DNA from: Paracoccus sp. (in: a-proteobacteria)
Lineage (GTDB): Bacteria; Pseudomonadota; Alphaproteobacteria; Rhodobacterales; Rhodobacteraceae
DNA length: 64,000 bases
Assembly: GCF_030604785.1 (NCBI RefSeq)
Contig: NZ_JAUVVF010000010.1
Location: 1-64,000 of the forward strand
Direction: 5' to 3'
Position numbers and translations under genes: made by a program. Of the stretch, positions 43,696 through 53,065 are shown piece by piece (within the stretch, counting starts at the first letter, position 1; every line of letters starts with the position of its first letter). The notes beneath the pieces were generated by a model, which was given only the letters and a program-made list of their open reading frames with translations, had not been told where the DNA came from and searched no databases.

Positions 43696-44699
43696 GCCAT
43701 GCGGCCCGCGATCATGCGCGCGATATCGACCAGGCGGCAGGCATAGCCCCATTCGTTGTCATACCACGCATAGACCTTCACCTGCGTGCCGTTCACGACC
43801 ATGGTCGAGCCCGCGTCCACGATACCGCTGCGCGGGTCGTTGATGTAATCGGTCGAGACGAGGGGCCGCGTCTCGTAGCCCAAAATGCCCCGCAACGGGC
43901 CTTCGGCGGCGGCGGCGGCGAACAGGGCGTTGACCTCGGCCGCGTCGGTGGGGCGTTCGACCTCGAAGACGCAGTCGGTGAGCGAGGCGTTCAACAGCGG
44001 CACCCGCACGGCGTGGCCGTTCAGGCGGCCGGCCAGTTCGGGATAGATCAGCGTGATCGCTGTGGCACTGCCCGTCGTCGTCGGGATCAGGTTCATCAGC
44101 GCCGAGCGCGCGCGCCGCATGTCCTTGGCGGGGCGGTCCACGATGGTCTGCGTGTTCGTCACGTCGTGGATCGTCGTGATGGACCCGTGGCGGATGCCCA
44201 GCCCCTCGTAGATGACCTTGACCACAGGGGCTAGGCAATTCGTCGTGCACGAGGCCGCCGTCACGATGCGCTGGCTGCCATCGTAAAGGTCGTGGTTGAT
44301 CCCGTAGACCAGGTTCAGCGCGCCCCCGTCCTTGACCGGCGCGCTGACCACGACCTTTTGCACCCCCGCCGCGAAATAGGGGGCGATCGTTGCTTCGGTC
44401 TTGAAAACGCCCGTCGCGTCGATGACCAGATCGACGCCGTCCAGCGGCAGGGCCTCGATGCTCTTTTCGCGGGTCAGCGGGATGCGGTGGCCATCAAGGA
44501 CCAGCGCGTCGCCATCCGCCGCGACGGGGACGGGCCAGCGGCCATGCACGCTGTCGAATTCCATCAGCAGCGCGTGCTGTTCCGCATCGCCCGCCGCATC
44601 GTTCAGCAGCACGATCTGGCCGCCAAAGCCTTGGTCGATCAGGCGGCGCAGCGCCAGCTTTCCGATCCGGCCAAGGCCGTTCAGCGCGATCCGTGTCAT
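43692..44699 (-). CDS. ArsJ-associated glyceraldehyde-3-phosphate dehydrogenase
   Basis: The 335-residue GAPDH has the NAD motif [15 protein letters not shown], the active site [16 protein letters not shown] with catalytic Cys, and the C-terminal [16 protein letters not shown]. The segment [28 protein letters not shown] holds the His and substrate loop. Next to arsJ it is expected to form 1-arseno-3-phosphoglycerate from arsenate rather than serve glycolysis. It starts four bases after the arsR-arsC gene ends and overlaps arsJ. Confidence 0.92.
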   Translation of the reverse strand: MTRIALNGLGRIGKLALRRLIDQGFGGQIVLLNDAAGDAEQHALLMEFDSVHGRWPVPVAADGDALVLDGHRIPLTREKSIEALPLDGVDLVIDATGVFKTEATIAPYFAAGVQKVVVSAPVKDGGALNLVYGINHDLYDGSQRIVTAASCTTNCLAPVVKVIYEGLGIRHGSITTIHDVTNTQTIVDRPAKDMRRARSALMNLIPTTTGSATAITLIYPELAGRLNGHAVRVPLLNASLTDCVFEVERPTDAAEVNALFAAAAAEGPLRGILGYETRPLVSTDYINDPRSGIVDAGSTMVVNGTQVKVYAWYDNEWGYACRLVDIARMIAGRMA

Positions 44700-44703
44700 G
44701 GGG

Positions 44704-45534
44704 TCAGTCCTTTGCCAGTTCCGAGGCGTCGATCTGATCGACCCGGTCCTGCAACGAGATCCGGTCGAGGCTGGCCACGGGCAGGGCCGCGAAAGCCTCG
44801 ATCCGGCGGAGCAGCGCGCCATAGGTCCGGGCAAAGACGAGACCCTTTTCGGCATCCGTCCCCTTCGCCTTGACCGGATCGGGCAGGCCCCAATGGCCGG
44901 TGATGGGCTGGCCCGGCCAGGGCGGGCATTCCTCGGCCGCCGCAGTGTCGCAGACGGTGAACACGAAATCCATCACCGGTGCGTCGGGCGCCTGGAATTC
45001 GGACAGGTGCTTCGAACGCAGCGCGCCGGTATCGTGGCCGTTGCGGTCCAGTACCTCCAGCGCGAAGGGGTTCAGCTGGGTGCCGGGTCGCGTTCCCGCC
45101 GAATGGGCGACGAACTTGCCGGCCCCAAGATCGCGCAGCAGCGCCTCGGCAAAGATCGAGCGGGCGGAATTGCCCGAGCAGATGAACAGCACGTGATAGG
45201 CGGAATCCGACATGGGCTTGTCCTTGATGAGAGGCGCCAGCAGGCCGGGCCGCGCCCGCCCCAGATCCAGCGCCAGGTAGCTCAGCAATGCCTCGGTCAT
45301 GTCCAGATCGACCGAGTAGAACAGCGACCGCCCCTGCCGCTGAACCGCGACCAGTCCCGAGGCTGTCAGGTCCGCCAGGTGGTGTGACAGCGTGTTGGGC
45401 TTCAGGCCAAGCGCCTGCGCGATCTCGGTCGGGCGCGCCCCGCGCGGGGCAAAGCGCATCAGCAGGGCAAAGACCGCCAGACGGCCGGGATGGCCAAGCG
45501 TGGCAAAGGCATGAGCAGCGCGATTCTGTTCCAT
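44704..45534 (-). CDS. arsC: ArsR-ArsC fusion: arsenic regulator and arsenate reductase
   Basis: The 276-residue fusion has an ArsR winged helix (about 1-95; [22 protein letters not shown]) followed by a low-molecular-weight phosphatase-type arsenate reductase (from about 113). The P-loop is CSGNSARS with Cys119. Cys195 and Cys203 ([10 protein letters not shown]) are placed like the redox pair of thioredoxin-coupled ArsC, with Asp219 in LPDP as acid. The ArsR half has no Cys, so arsenite sensing by the classical site is not possible there. It leads the arsenic operon, with inverted repeats just upstream. Confidence 0.9.
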   Translation of the reverse strand: MEQNRAAHAFATLGHPGRLAVFALLMRFAPRGARPTEIAQALGLKPNTLSHHLADLTASGLVAVQRQGRSLFYSVDLDMTEALLSYLALDLGRARPGLLAPLIKDKPMSDSAYHVLFICSGNSARSIFAEALLRDLGAGKFVAHSAGTRPGTQLNPFALEVLDRNGHDTGALRSKHLSEFQAPDAPVMDFVFTVCDTAAAEECPPWPGQPITGHWGLPDPVKAKGTDAEKGLVFARTYGALLRRIEAFAALPVASLDRISLQDRVDQIDASELAKD

Positions 45535-45536
45535 GA

Positions 45537-45594
45537 TTCCGGAATAACGGAAATGATGAGAGGCGCCAGTGAAGTTTCCATGACGGTTTCATGG
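45537..45594. promoter_or_regulatory. Candidate ArsR operators between arsR-arsC and bioR
   Basis: Two inverted repeats lie upstream of the arsenic operon: TTCCG-N6-CGGAA at 45537-45552 and CCATGA-CGGTT-TCATGG at 45578-45594. The second is perfect. Either could be the ArsR site; the pairing with the regulator is inference. Confidence 0.45.
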
Positions 45595-45644
45595 CGCACA
45601 GGCGGACGATGGACCTGCCAAGGGCGGCGGATTATCCATGCGCC

Positions 45645-46310
45645 ATGAAACACAAGCCTCAGGACACAATCGCGGTCCGGATCGCCCGCGTGCTGGCGGA
45701 TCGCATCATCACCGGCGCCATCCCGCCCGGCGCGCCCTTGCGTCAGGATCACGTCGCGGTCGAGTTCGGCGCGAGCCACGTCCCGGTGCGTGAGGCGTTC
45801 CGCCAGCTGGAAGCGCAGGGCCTTGCGGTCAGCGAACCGCGCCGGGGGATGCGCGTGACCTCGTTCGATGTCGAGGAGCTGCGCGAGGTCGCCGCGATGC
45901 GCGCCGCGCTGGAGGTTCTGGCCCTGCGCCACGCCGCCCCGCGGATCACGCCCGCCGTGCTGGAAGCCGCCGCCGAGGCGAACCGCGCCGCCGAGGCGGC
46001 CAGCGAGGTGCGCGCATGGGAAGAGGCAAACCGCCGCTTTCACCGTCTGCTGCTGGCGCCCTGCGCGATGCCGCGGCTGATGTCGTCCATCGACAGCCTG
46101 CATCTGGCCAGCGCGCGCTTCCTGTTCGCCGCATGGCGCAGCCAATGGGAAAAGCCCACCGATCAGGAGCATCGGGCCATTCTGGCTGCGCTGCGGCGGG
46201 GGCAGACCGATCTGGCCTGTTCGGTGCTGGCCAAGCATGTCGGCCGGATCAGGGGGCGCAGCCCGCAAAACAAGTTCGACAAAACAGAATCATACGCGAT
46301 TATCGGCTGA
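45645..46310 (+). CDS. bioR: BioR, GntR-family biotin regulator
   Basis: The 221-residue GntR/FCD regulator has a winged helix (AVRIARVLADRIITGAIPPGAPL... SHVPVREAFRQLEAQG) and a helical FCD domain (RAALEVLALRHAAPR to HVGRIRGR). It is followed at once by two sites matching the BioR box and by bioY-bioB, which identifies it as BioR. BioR represses biotin synthesis and uptake genes in alphaproteobacteria. The start is uncertain: 45645, 45609 and 45591 are all in frame and none has a good ribosome binding site. Confidence 0.85.
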   Translation: MKHKPQDTIAVRIARVLADRIITGAIPPGAPLRQDHVAVEFGASHVPVREAFRQLEAQGLAVSEPRRGMRVTSFDVEELREVAAMRAALEVLALRHAAPRITPAVLEAAAEANRAAEAASEVRAWEEANRRFHRLLLAPCAMPRLMSSIDSLHLASARFLFAAWRSQWEKPTDQEHRAILAALRRGQTDLACSVLAKHVGRIRGRSPQNKFDKTESYAIIG

Positions 46311-46363
46311 TTATCTATAATCTGGATTGTCCGATTCAGCGGCCTCTGCCTATCCATAGATAA
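46311..46363. promoter_or_regulatory. Two BioR boxes before bioYB
   Basis: TTATCTATAA (46311-46320) is an exact BioR-box consensus. TTATCTATGG, on the minus strand at 46354-46363, is a second copy. They lie 43 bases apart, directly after the bioR stop and 20-63 bases before bioY, where a bound repressor would block bioYB transcription. Confidence 0.88.
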
Positions 46364-46382
46364 AGCAGAGGAGAGACTTCGC

Positions 46383-46946
46383 ATGACGACACAGACGATT
46401 ATCGGCCGGGCGGGTCTGCGCGGGCTGGCGCGGCCTTTTGCGATGGCATTCGGGCTGGCGGCGCTGATCACGCTGGCGGCCAAGGTGCAGGTGCCGTTCT
46501 GGCCGGTGCCGATGACGCTGCACACGCTGGCGGTCATGGCAATCGCGGCGCTGGCTGGGCCGCGTCTGGCCGTGGGCGCGATGCTGGCCTATCTGGGTCT
46601 TGGCGCGGCGGGACTGCCGGTCTTTTCCGGCACGCCCGAACGCGGGCTGGGGCTGGCCTACATGGTCGGGCCGACCGGCGGCTATCTGGCGGGCTACCTG
46701 CTGGCGGCGGGGCTGGTCGGCTGGCTGGCACAGGGCGCCGGCATGATGCGGCAGGGTCTGGCGATGCTGGCCGGGCTGGCCGTGGTCTACGGCCTCGGCG
46801 CGGCATGGCTTGCGCTGTTCGTGCCGGCCGACAAGGTCCTGGCGGCGGGCGTTCTGCCCTTCCTTCTTGGCGATCTGGTCAAGATCGTGGTGGCGGTAAT
46901 GATCGTGTCGCTGTGGGCACGTGCGCGCGGGGCGCGGCGGGCATGA
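46383..46946 (+). CDS. bioY: BioY, biotin transporter S component
   Basis: The 187-residue membrane protein has six helices and BioY motifs: [22 protein letters not shown], the [15 protein letters not shown] loop, and [14 protein letters not shown]. It is the substrate-binding unit of an ECF-type biotin importer; no BioM/BioN genes are nearby, so it may act alone as in many alphaproteobacteria. It overlaps bioB by four bases and has AGAGGAGAG before the start. Confidence 0.93.
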   Translation: MTTQTIIGRAGLRGLARPFAMAFGLAALITLAAKVQVPFWPVPMTLHTLAVMAIAALAGPRLAVGAMLAYLGLGAAGLPVFSGTPERGLGLAYMVGPTGGYLAGYLLAAGLVGWLAQGAGMMRQGLAMLAGLAVVYGLGAAWLALFVPADKVLAAGVLPFLLGDLVKIVVAVMIVSLWARARGARRA

Positions 46947-47914
46947 TCCGCACCGACTGGACGCTGGAGGAGGCGCGCGCGATCCATGCGCTGCCTCTGC
47001 CCGACCTGATGCACCGGGCGCAGACCCTGCACCGCACGCATTTCGATCCCAATGTGGTGGAGCAGGCCAGCCTGCTCAGCATCAAGACCGGCGGCTGCCC
47101 CGAGGATTGCGGCTATTGCTCGCAAAGCGCGCATCACGACACGGGCGTCAAGGCGGGCAAGCTGATGGATGTCGAGGCCGTGCTGGCCTCGGCCCGGCGC
47201 GCCAAGACGGCTGGGGCGCAGCGGTTCTGCATGGGGGCGGCCTGGCGCAGCCCCAAGGACCGCGACCTTGATGCGCTTTGTGCGATGGTCCGCGGCGTGC
47301 GCGATCTGGGGCTGGAAACCTGCATGACGCTTGGGATGCTGACCCCCGCCCAGGTGACCCGGCTGCGCGAGGCGGGGCTGGATTTCTACAACCACAACAT
47401 CGACACCTCGCCCGCCCATTACGACCGCATCGCCACGACGCGGACGGTGCAGGACCGGCTGGACACGCTGGACCATGTGCGCAAGGGCGGCATCCGTCTG
47501 TGCTGCGGCGGCATCCTCGGGATCGGCGAGACCGAAGAGGACCGCATTGCCATGCTGGTCCTGCTGGCCAATCTGGAACGCCATCCTGAAAGCGTGCCGA
47601 TCAACCTGTGGCAGCCCATCGCCAACACCCCGGTCGAGGGCATGGCCGAGCCGGTCGAGCCCTTCTCGCTGGTCCGCGCGGTGGCGCTGGCGCGCATCCT
47701 GATGCCGCAAAGCGTGGTGCGCCTGTCCGCAGGCCGCACCGGAATGAGCGACAGCCTGCAGGCCCTGTGCTTTCTGGCGGGCGCGAACTCGATTTTTCTG
47801 GGCGACACGCTGCTGACGACCGAGAACCCGGCCTCGTGGCAGGACGCGGATCTTTTGGCGCGGCTGGGGATGCGCAGCGACGTCGCGCAGCGGCCCTGCA
47901 CCGAACCGGCCTGA
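46943..47914 (+). CDS. bioB: Biotin synthase
   Basis: The 323-residue radical SAM enzyme has the cluster motif [16 protein letters not shown] and [14 protein letters not shown]. The second-cluster Cys are in [10 protein letters not shown] and [13 protein letters not shown], and the conserved Arg/Ser in [10 protein letters not shown]. It inserts sulfur into dethiobiotin. Other biotin genes (bioF, A, D) are absent here, so with BioY this unit covers uptake plus the last synthetic step. The start overlaps the bioY stop (ATGA). Confidence 0.95.
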   Translation: MIRTDWTLEEARAIHALPLPDLMHRAQTLHRTHFDPNVVEQASLLSIKTGGCPEDCGYCSQSAHHDTGVKAGKLMDVEAVLASARRAKTAGAQRFCMGAAWRSPKDRDLDALCAMVRGVRDLGLETCMTLGMLTPAQVTRLREAGLDFYNHNIDTSPAHYDRIATTRTVQDRLDTLDHVRKGGIRLCCGGILGIGETEEDRIAMLVLLANLERHPESVPINLWQPIANTPVEGMAEPVEPFSLVRAVALARILMPQSVVRLSAGRTGMSDSLQALCFLAGANSIFLGDTLLTTENPASWQDADLLARLGMRSDVAQRPCTEPA

Positions 47915-47999
47915 CCGCCCCTGCTGGCAACGGCCTGCCCCGGTGCTATGGTGGTCCGTGGCAGGCGACCAAGGGCGGTCGTGTGGCGCAGGGGGCAGG

Positions 48000-49256
48000 A
48001 TGACGGGTGATCAGGCGCAGGCGCTGTTGCGCGCGATGTTCGATGCGGCGGTGGCGGCCGCAGACCCGGCCCGCGTTCTGGCCGTGCATCTGCCCGAACC
48101 GCCATCGGGGCGCTGCATCGTGGTCGGGGCAGGCAAATCCGCCGCCGCCATGGCCGCGGCTTTGGAGGCCGCGTGGCCGGACCAAGCCCTGTCAGGGCTG
48201 GTCGTGACACGTCACGGGCATGTCGTGCCGACGCGCCGGATCGAGGTGATCGAGGCGGCCCATCCGGTGCCTGACGCGGCCTCGGAGCAGGCGGCACGCC
48301 GCATCCTGGCGCTGGCGGACGAGGCCGGGCCTGACGATCTGGTGCTGGCGCTGATCTCGGGCGGCGGCTCGTCCCTGATGGTTGCCCCCCGCGCGCCCCT
48401 CACCCTGGACGACAAGATCGCGGTGAACCGGCTGCTGCTGCGCTCGGGCCTGACGATCGAGGACATGAACCGTATCCGCCGCCGCCTGTCGGACATCAAG
48501 GGCGGCGGGTTGGCGCGGGCGGCGCATCCGGCGCGGGTGGTGACGCTGGCCATATCGGACGTGCCGGGCGATGACCCGGCCGCGATCGCATCGGGCCCGA
48601 CAGTGCCGGACCCCTCGGCCGGGGACGATCTGGCGCCGCTGGTCGCGCGGCTGGGACCCGATCTGCCGCAGGCGGCGCGCGACCTGCTGCTGGCACTGCC
48701 CGCGCCCGGCCAGACTTTCGACACCGATTATCGCCTGATCGCCACGCCGCAGATGTCGCTTGAGGCCGCCGCCCGCGTGGCGCGGCAGGTTGGCGTGACC
48801 CCTGTCCTGCTGGGCGACGCGCTGGAGGGCGAGGCCCGCGAGCTTGGCACCGTCATGGCCGGCATCGCGCGGGGCGTGGCCGATCATGGCACGCCCGCGC
48901 CCGCGCCCGCCGTGCTGATCTCGGGCGGCGAGACCACCGTGACCATCGGCGACGGCCCGGCCGGGCAGGGCGGGCGCAACACCGAATTCCTGCTGTCGCT
49001 GGCCGTGGCGTTGCGGGGGCATCCGCGCATCCATGCCTTGGCGGGCGATACGGACGGCATCGACGGCACCGAGGATGCGGCGGGCGCTCTGATCGGGCCG
49101 GACCTGCTGCGGCGCGCGGCGGAGGCCGGGTTGCAGCCGCGCGCGATGCTGGAGGCGCATGACAGTTATCGGCTGTTCGATGCGACGGGCAGCCTGATCC
49201 GCACCGGCCCGACCCTGACCAACGTGAACGATTTCCGCGCCGTTCTGATCGGCTGA
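48000..49256 (+). CDS. Glycerate 2-kinase (MOFRL/DUF4147 family)
   Basis: The 418-residue kinase has the N-terminal DUF4147 region (VVGAGKSAAAMAAALEA, LISGGGSSLM) and a C-terminal MOFRL domain (GGRNTEFLLSLAVAL, ALAGDTDGIDGTEDAAGA). It phosphorylates glycerate to 2-phosphoglycerate in glyoxylate, serine or tartronate semialdehyde use. The product of Hyi plus a GarR-type reductase elsewhere in the window would be its substrate. The ATG at 48000 has AGGGGG five bases upstream. Confidence 0.9.
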   Translation: MTGDQAQALLRAMFDAAVAAADPARVLAVHLPEPPSGRCIVVGAGKSAAAMAAALEAAWPDQALSGLVVTRHGHVVPTRRIEVIEAAHPVPDAASEQAARRILALADEAGPDDLVLALISGGGSSLMVAPRAPLTLDDKIAVNRLLLRSGLTIEDMNRIRRRLSDIKGGGLARAAHPARVVTLAISDVPGDDPAAIASGPTVPDPSAGDDLAPLVARLGPDLPQAARDLLLALPAPGQTFDTDYRLIATPQMSLEAAARVARQVGVTPVLLGDALEGEARELGTVMAGIARGVADHGTPAPAPAVLISGGETTVTIGDGPAGQGGRNTEFLLSLAVALRGHPRIHALAGDTDGIDGTEDAAGALIGPDLLRRAAEAGLQPRAMLEAHDSYRLFDATGSLIRTGPTLTNVNDFRAVLIG

Positions 49257-49451
49257 GCGCGCGGACGCGCCGTTGGCGCACGGGGCCGGACCTGCGGCGG
49301 CGTTGGCATTGTCCCCTATCGGCCAAGTCAGCCGATCCAGGCCTCGGGCCGCGCCGTGTCACAAGATCGTGGCAACGGGGCGGGGATCTTGAAAAGATGC
49401 GAACTTCTGCCGATCTGCCTGCAAGACGGAACCCATTTTCAAGGAAAACCC

Positions 49452-50165
49452 ATGTTTGATGCTCGGCGCCTTCTGGATCAGGTGATCGGCGCGCTACCGG
49501 CCGAGGTGAAGAATGGCGGCATCGCCGAGATGGCGCGGCGCGGGGCGGACGCGCTGCCCGGGGGCACCGGGTCGGGGCTTGTGCCGGGGGCGCTGGCCGG
49601 CGGCGTGCTGGGCCTGATCGCGGGCAACAAGCGCGCGCGCAAGTTTGCGACGAAATCGGCTGGGACGGCGCTGAAACTAGGCGGGTTGGCCGCCATCGCG
49701 GCGGTGGGCTACACCGCCTGGCAGCGCCATCGCGGTGGCGCCGCGCAGGGGCTGATGCTGCCGCCGCCCGACAGCGGCTTTGCGCCCGAACGGGCCCCGC
49801 AAGGGGCCGAGGATCTGGCGCGCGGGGTGCTGGTTGCGATGATCCAGGGCGCCAAGGCCGACGGACATGTTGATGCCGAGGAACAGGCCCGCATCTTCGG
49901 CCATATCGAGGCGCTGGCGCTGGATTCCGAGGCCAAGGCCTTTGTCATGGATGAGCTGGCCGCGCCCGCCGACGTGTCGCGGGTGACTGCCTATGCCCGG
50001 TCGCCCGAAACCGCGACCGAGCTTTATGCCGCCGCCTTCATGGCGATGGACCCGGACACGCCGGCCGAACGGGCCTTTCTGACGCGCCTGCAGACCGGCC
50101 TGTCGCTGGACCCGGACCTTGCCGCCCATGTCGAGGCCGCCGTTCAGGCCGAGCTGCGCGATTGA
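49452..50165 (+). CDS. DUF533 (YebE/TerB-like) membrane protein
   Basis: The 237-residue protein has a Gly-rich hydrophobic part (GALAGGVLGLIAGNKRARKF; LGGLAAIAAVGYTAW). A TerB-like helical domain follows (MIQGAKADGHVDAEEQARIF... ELAAPADVSRVTAYARSPETATELYAAAFMAMD) with acidic residues that may bind metal. The function is unknown. The start at 49452 is preceded by AAGGAAAA. It ends overlapping the phosphatase gene, so the two are probably cotranscribed. Confidence 0.8.
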   Translation: MFDARRLLDQVIGALPAEVKNGGIAEMARRGADALPGGTGSGLVPGALAGGVLGLIAGNKRARKFATKSAGTALKLGGLAAIAAVGYTAWQRHRGGAAQGLMLPPPDSGFAPERAPQGAEDLARGVLVAMIQGAKADGHVDAEEQARIFGHIEALALDSEAKAFVMDELAAPADVSRVTAYARSPETATELYAAAFMAMDPDTPAERAFLTRLQTGLSLDPDLAAHVEAAVQAELRD

Positions 50166-51622
50166 GCGCGGCCAAAGCGGCGGGGGACGGCGCGCGTCCC
50201 CAAGGCATGCCGGCGCCCTTTGGGCCGGTCCTGCTGTTTCGCGGCCTCGCGGATGACCGGCTGTCGCTTTCGGCGCTGATCGGCCACCCCGAGGACGCGC
50301 CGCCCCCCGCGCTGCACAGCGCCTGCGGCGCGGGGCGCTACTGCGCGCTGATGCGGATCGACGGGCTGGTCATCGCGCGGATCGATTTTGCGCTGCCCGT
50401 CACCGAGGGGGCGGCCGCATACCGGCTGGACGGACGGGATCATCTGGTCGTCACCCGGCTCGACGGCGATCTGCGGATGGCCTTCGTCTCGTGCAACGGG
50501 CAGGAGCACGGCGATTTCGACCGCCCCGAGGCGCAGCGCAATGCGATGTGGTCGCGGCTGGTGGCCGATCATGCCCGCCAGCCCTTTGCGCTGCTGCTGC
50601 ATGGCGGCGACCAGATCTATGCCGACGAGGATGTGAAATCCCATCCCCTGACGCGGGACTGGCCCGACCGCCTGCCGCGCGAGGTGACATCGGCCGAGTT
50701 GCTGCACCTCGAAGCCGCGCTCAGGCGGGCCTTTGTCGCGCGCTACACGCGGCTTCTGGCCTCGGACGCGGTGGCGCGGATCTCTGCGATGGTGCCGTCG
50801 CTGTCGATGTGGGACGATCACGACATCTGCGATGGCTGGGGTTCGCTTGAACGCTCGCGCGGTCGGTCGGCCATCGGGCAGATCGTGTTCCGCATCGCGC
50901 GCGAGATGTTCCTGCTGTTCCAGCATGGCGCAATCGAGGCCGACATTCCCGACCTTTTCGCCGATCGCTCGGGCGCCGCGCTTGGCTGGCATCGCCGGCT
51001 GCCGGGCTTCGATCTGATCGCGCCCGATCTGCGGTCCGAACGCGGGCGGCGGCAGATCATGGGGCCGGGGGGCTGGTCGCTGATGGAATCGCTGCGTGAC
51101 GCGCGCCCGCAGGGCCATGTCTTCCTGATCTCAAGCGTGCCGCTTCTGGGGCCGCGCCTGTCGCTGGTCGAGCGCGTGATGACGCTGATCCCCTCGATGC
51201 AGAAATACGAGGACGATCTGCGCGACCAGTGGCAGAGCCGCGCGCACCGGCAGGAATGGCGACGGATGCTGTCCCTGTGTCTGGACGTGATGGACGAGGC
51301 GCCGATGACCGTCCTGTCGGGCGAGATCCATCTGGCCGCTCTGGCGCGGATGCGGGGCAGGGGGCACGACCTGATCCAGCTGATCGCCTCGGGGATCGCG
51401 CATGACGCGCCGCCGCAGGGCTATGCGCGGGGCCTGGGTCTTCTGGCCGGTCTGGGCGAGGCGCCCTTGCCCGGCCATCCGATCCGCATCGGGCGCCTGC
51501 CCGGCCAGCGGGGCCGCTATGTGGCCGAGCGCAATTACCTGACGCTGGAGCGCCGCGAGGGGAAATGGTCGGCTGAATGGGAGCTGGAGCTATCGGGCCG
51601 CACGGCCCCGGTCGCCTTGTAG
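50162..51622 (+). CDS. PhoD-like metallophosphatase family protein
   Basis: The product of up to 486 residues belongs to the alkaline-phosphatase-D-like metallophosphatase group. Metal-site motifs are visible: FVSCNGQEHGDF, LLLHGGDQIYADE, MWDDHDICDGWGS, and late VLSGEIHLAAL (Glu-His in place of the usual Asp-His). There is no signal peptide, so it is cytoplasmic, unlike exported PhoD. The start is either TTG at 50162, overlapping the DUF533 stop, or ATG at 50207. The substrate is unknown. Confidence 0.8.
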   Translation: MSAAKAAGDGARPQGMPAPFGPVLLFRGLADDRLSLSALIGHPEDAPPPALHSACGAGRYCALMRIDGLVIARIDFALPVTEGAAAYRLDGRDHLVVTRLDGDLRMAFVSCNGQEHGDFDRPEAQRNAMWSRLVADHARQPFALLLHGGDQIYADEDVKSHPLTRDWPDRLPREVTSAELLHLEAALRRAFVARYTRLLASDAVARISAMVPSLSMWDDHDICDGWGSLERSRGRSAIGQIVFRIAREMFLLFQHGAIEADIPDLFADRSGAALGWHRRLPGFDLIAPDLRSERGRRQIMGPGGWSLMESLRDARPQGHVFLISSVPLLGPRLSLVERVMTLIPSMQKYEDDLRDQWQSRAHRQEWRRMLSLCLDVMDEAPMTVLSGEIHLAALARMRGRGHDLIQLIASGIAHDAPPQGYARGLGLLAGLGEAPLPGHPIRIGRLPGQRGRYVAERNYLTLERREGKWSAEWELELSGRTAPVAL

Positions 51623-51656
51623 CACGGCGCGGCAGGGGTGCCGCGCCGGCGCAGGA

Positions 51657-52760
51657 TCAGGCGGTGATCAGGTATTTCTCGCCCGTGGCCTTGCGGTTGC
51701 AGGCCCGCGCGATGTCGGGGTCCAGCACGTCGTCCAGCGTGATGCGGGCGGTGTAGCGGCTGGCAAAGGTGGTGTTGCGCTCGTCCAGCACGCGCTGACG
51801 CATCCGGGCGACCGTCTCGCCCGGCAGGCGGGCCAGAGCGCGGAACAGCAGCCAGCCGCCCACGCTCCAGCTGAAGCCGAAGCCGCGCCGCAGGATCGTC
51901 GGCCCCAGATCCAGCGCGCCGTAGATGTAGCCCTGCTTCATCACGGTCGAGCCGTAGCGGTCATACTGGTCCAGATCGCGCGAGGCGACGGCCTCCATCG
52001 CGTTCAGGATCGTGCTGGTCATCTCGCCCCCGCCGATCGCGTCGAAGGACAGCGTCGCGCCGGTCGCGGCGATGGCCTCGGTCAGTTCTGCCCGGAAGCC
52101 GGGGCTGCTGCTGTCCACGACATGCTGGGCGCCCAGATCGCGCAGCATTTGCGCCTGCGCCGGGCTGCGCACGATGTTGACCAAGCCGATCCCGTCGGCT
52201 TGGCAGATCCGGACCAGCATCTGCCCCAGATTCGAGGCTGCGGGCGCGTGAACGATGGCGCTGTGACCTTCGGCGCGCATCGTCTCGACAAAGCCGAGCG
52301 CGGTCAGCGGGTTCACGAACAAGGCCGCCCCTTCCTCGGCCCCGGCGTCTTCGGGCAGAACCAGGCAATCGGCCGCGCGGATCAGGCGCAGGCGCGCGAA
52401 CATCGCGCCACCCAGCATCGCCACCCGCCGCCCGACCAGATGGCCGAGATCCGGCCCGGCCGCGATCACCGTGCCCGCGCCCTCGTTGCCCACCGGCAGC
52501 GACTGCCCGATCCGGGCGCGCATCGCGGGCATGGCGGCTTCGGGGATGCGTCCGACCAGTGCATCGCCCTCGCGCGTCAGGCTGTCCATCCGCGCCGGGC
52601 CATAAAGCAGCGCCAGATCCGAGGGGTTGATCGGCGCGGCCTCGATCCGCACCAGCAACTGCCCCTCGGTGGGGTCGGGCAGCGTCACGGGTTCCAGCGT
52701 GACCCTGAGCGTTCCGTCAGGGGTGATCGTCGTTCGCAATTCCAGATTGTCGCGTTCCAT
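51657..52760 (-). CDS. MDR-family NAD(P)H oxidoreductase (quinone reductase-like)
   Basis: The 367-residue medium-chain dehydrogenase without zinc ligands has an N-terminal GroES-like domain (EAAPINPSDLALLYGPA, VGNEGAGTVIAAG) and a Rossmann part with IVHAPAASNLGQMLVRICQADGIGLVNIVR and FDAIGGGEMTSTILNAMEA. It resembles quinone oxidoreductase or trans-2-enoyl reductase relatives; the substrate is unknown. The start at 52760 has AGGACA close upstream. It stands alone and is divergent from the protease gene. Confidence 0.82.
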   Translation of the reverse strand: MERDNLELRTTITPDGTLRVTLEPVTLPDPTEGQLLVRIEAAPINPSDLALLYGPARMDSLTREGDALVGRIPEAAMPAMRARIGQSLPVGNEGAGTVIAAGPDLGHLVGRRVAMLGGAMFARLRLIRAADCLVLPEDAGAEEGAALFVNPLTALGFVETMRAEGHSAIVHAPAASNLGQMLVRICQADGIGLVNIVRSPAQAQMLRDLGAQHVVDSSSPGFRAELTEAIAATGATLSFDAIGGGEMTSTILNAMEAVASRDLDQYDRYGSTVMKQGYIYGALDLGPTILRRGFGFSWSVGGWLLFRALARLPGETVARMRQRVLDERNTTFASRYTARITLDDVLDPDIARACNRKATGEKYLITA

Positions 52761-53065
52761 TGTCCTGCCTTTCATCTGGGTCCTGGCCCGGTGCCTTCTG
52801 CAAGGGTTCTGGCCAGAAAGCGGTACCGGCACAATGCCCCGACCCGGCGCGGGGTTCGGCGTCGGCCCAGACCCGCCGACCGTTCCTGCCCGGTCGGGCC
52901 GTCGCGGAAGGCCAGCGGCAGGGCCCCGATCATGCGAAAGCATATCTTGTCCCGCCTTAGGAGGGGCGCGCCCACGCGAAGGAATGGGTCCATGTCCGGA
53001 TGCCTGTCTGGATTCGCCACCATGGCCAAGACTATTCTTTTCGAAAGGCTGTCGGGTCTGGAATC
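52761..53065. other. Divergent promoter region of oxidoreductase and S8 protease genes
   Basis: This 305-base stretch has no supported gene. Short open frames here have no family features or start sites. It must hold the promoters of both divergent genes, but I see no clear operator, sigma-54 site or hairpin. Confidence 0.4.

Noticed and set aside
45631-45642. TTATCCATGC as a third BioR box before bioR
   Set aside because: Only seven of ten bases match the consensus, and it lies next to the uncertain start codon.
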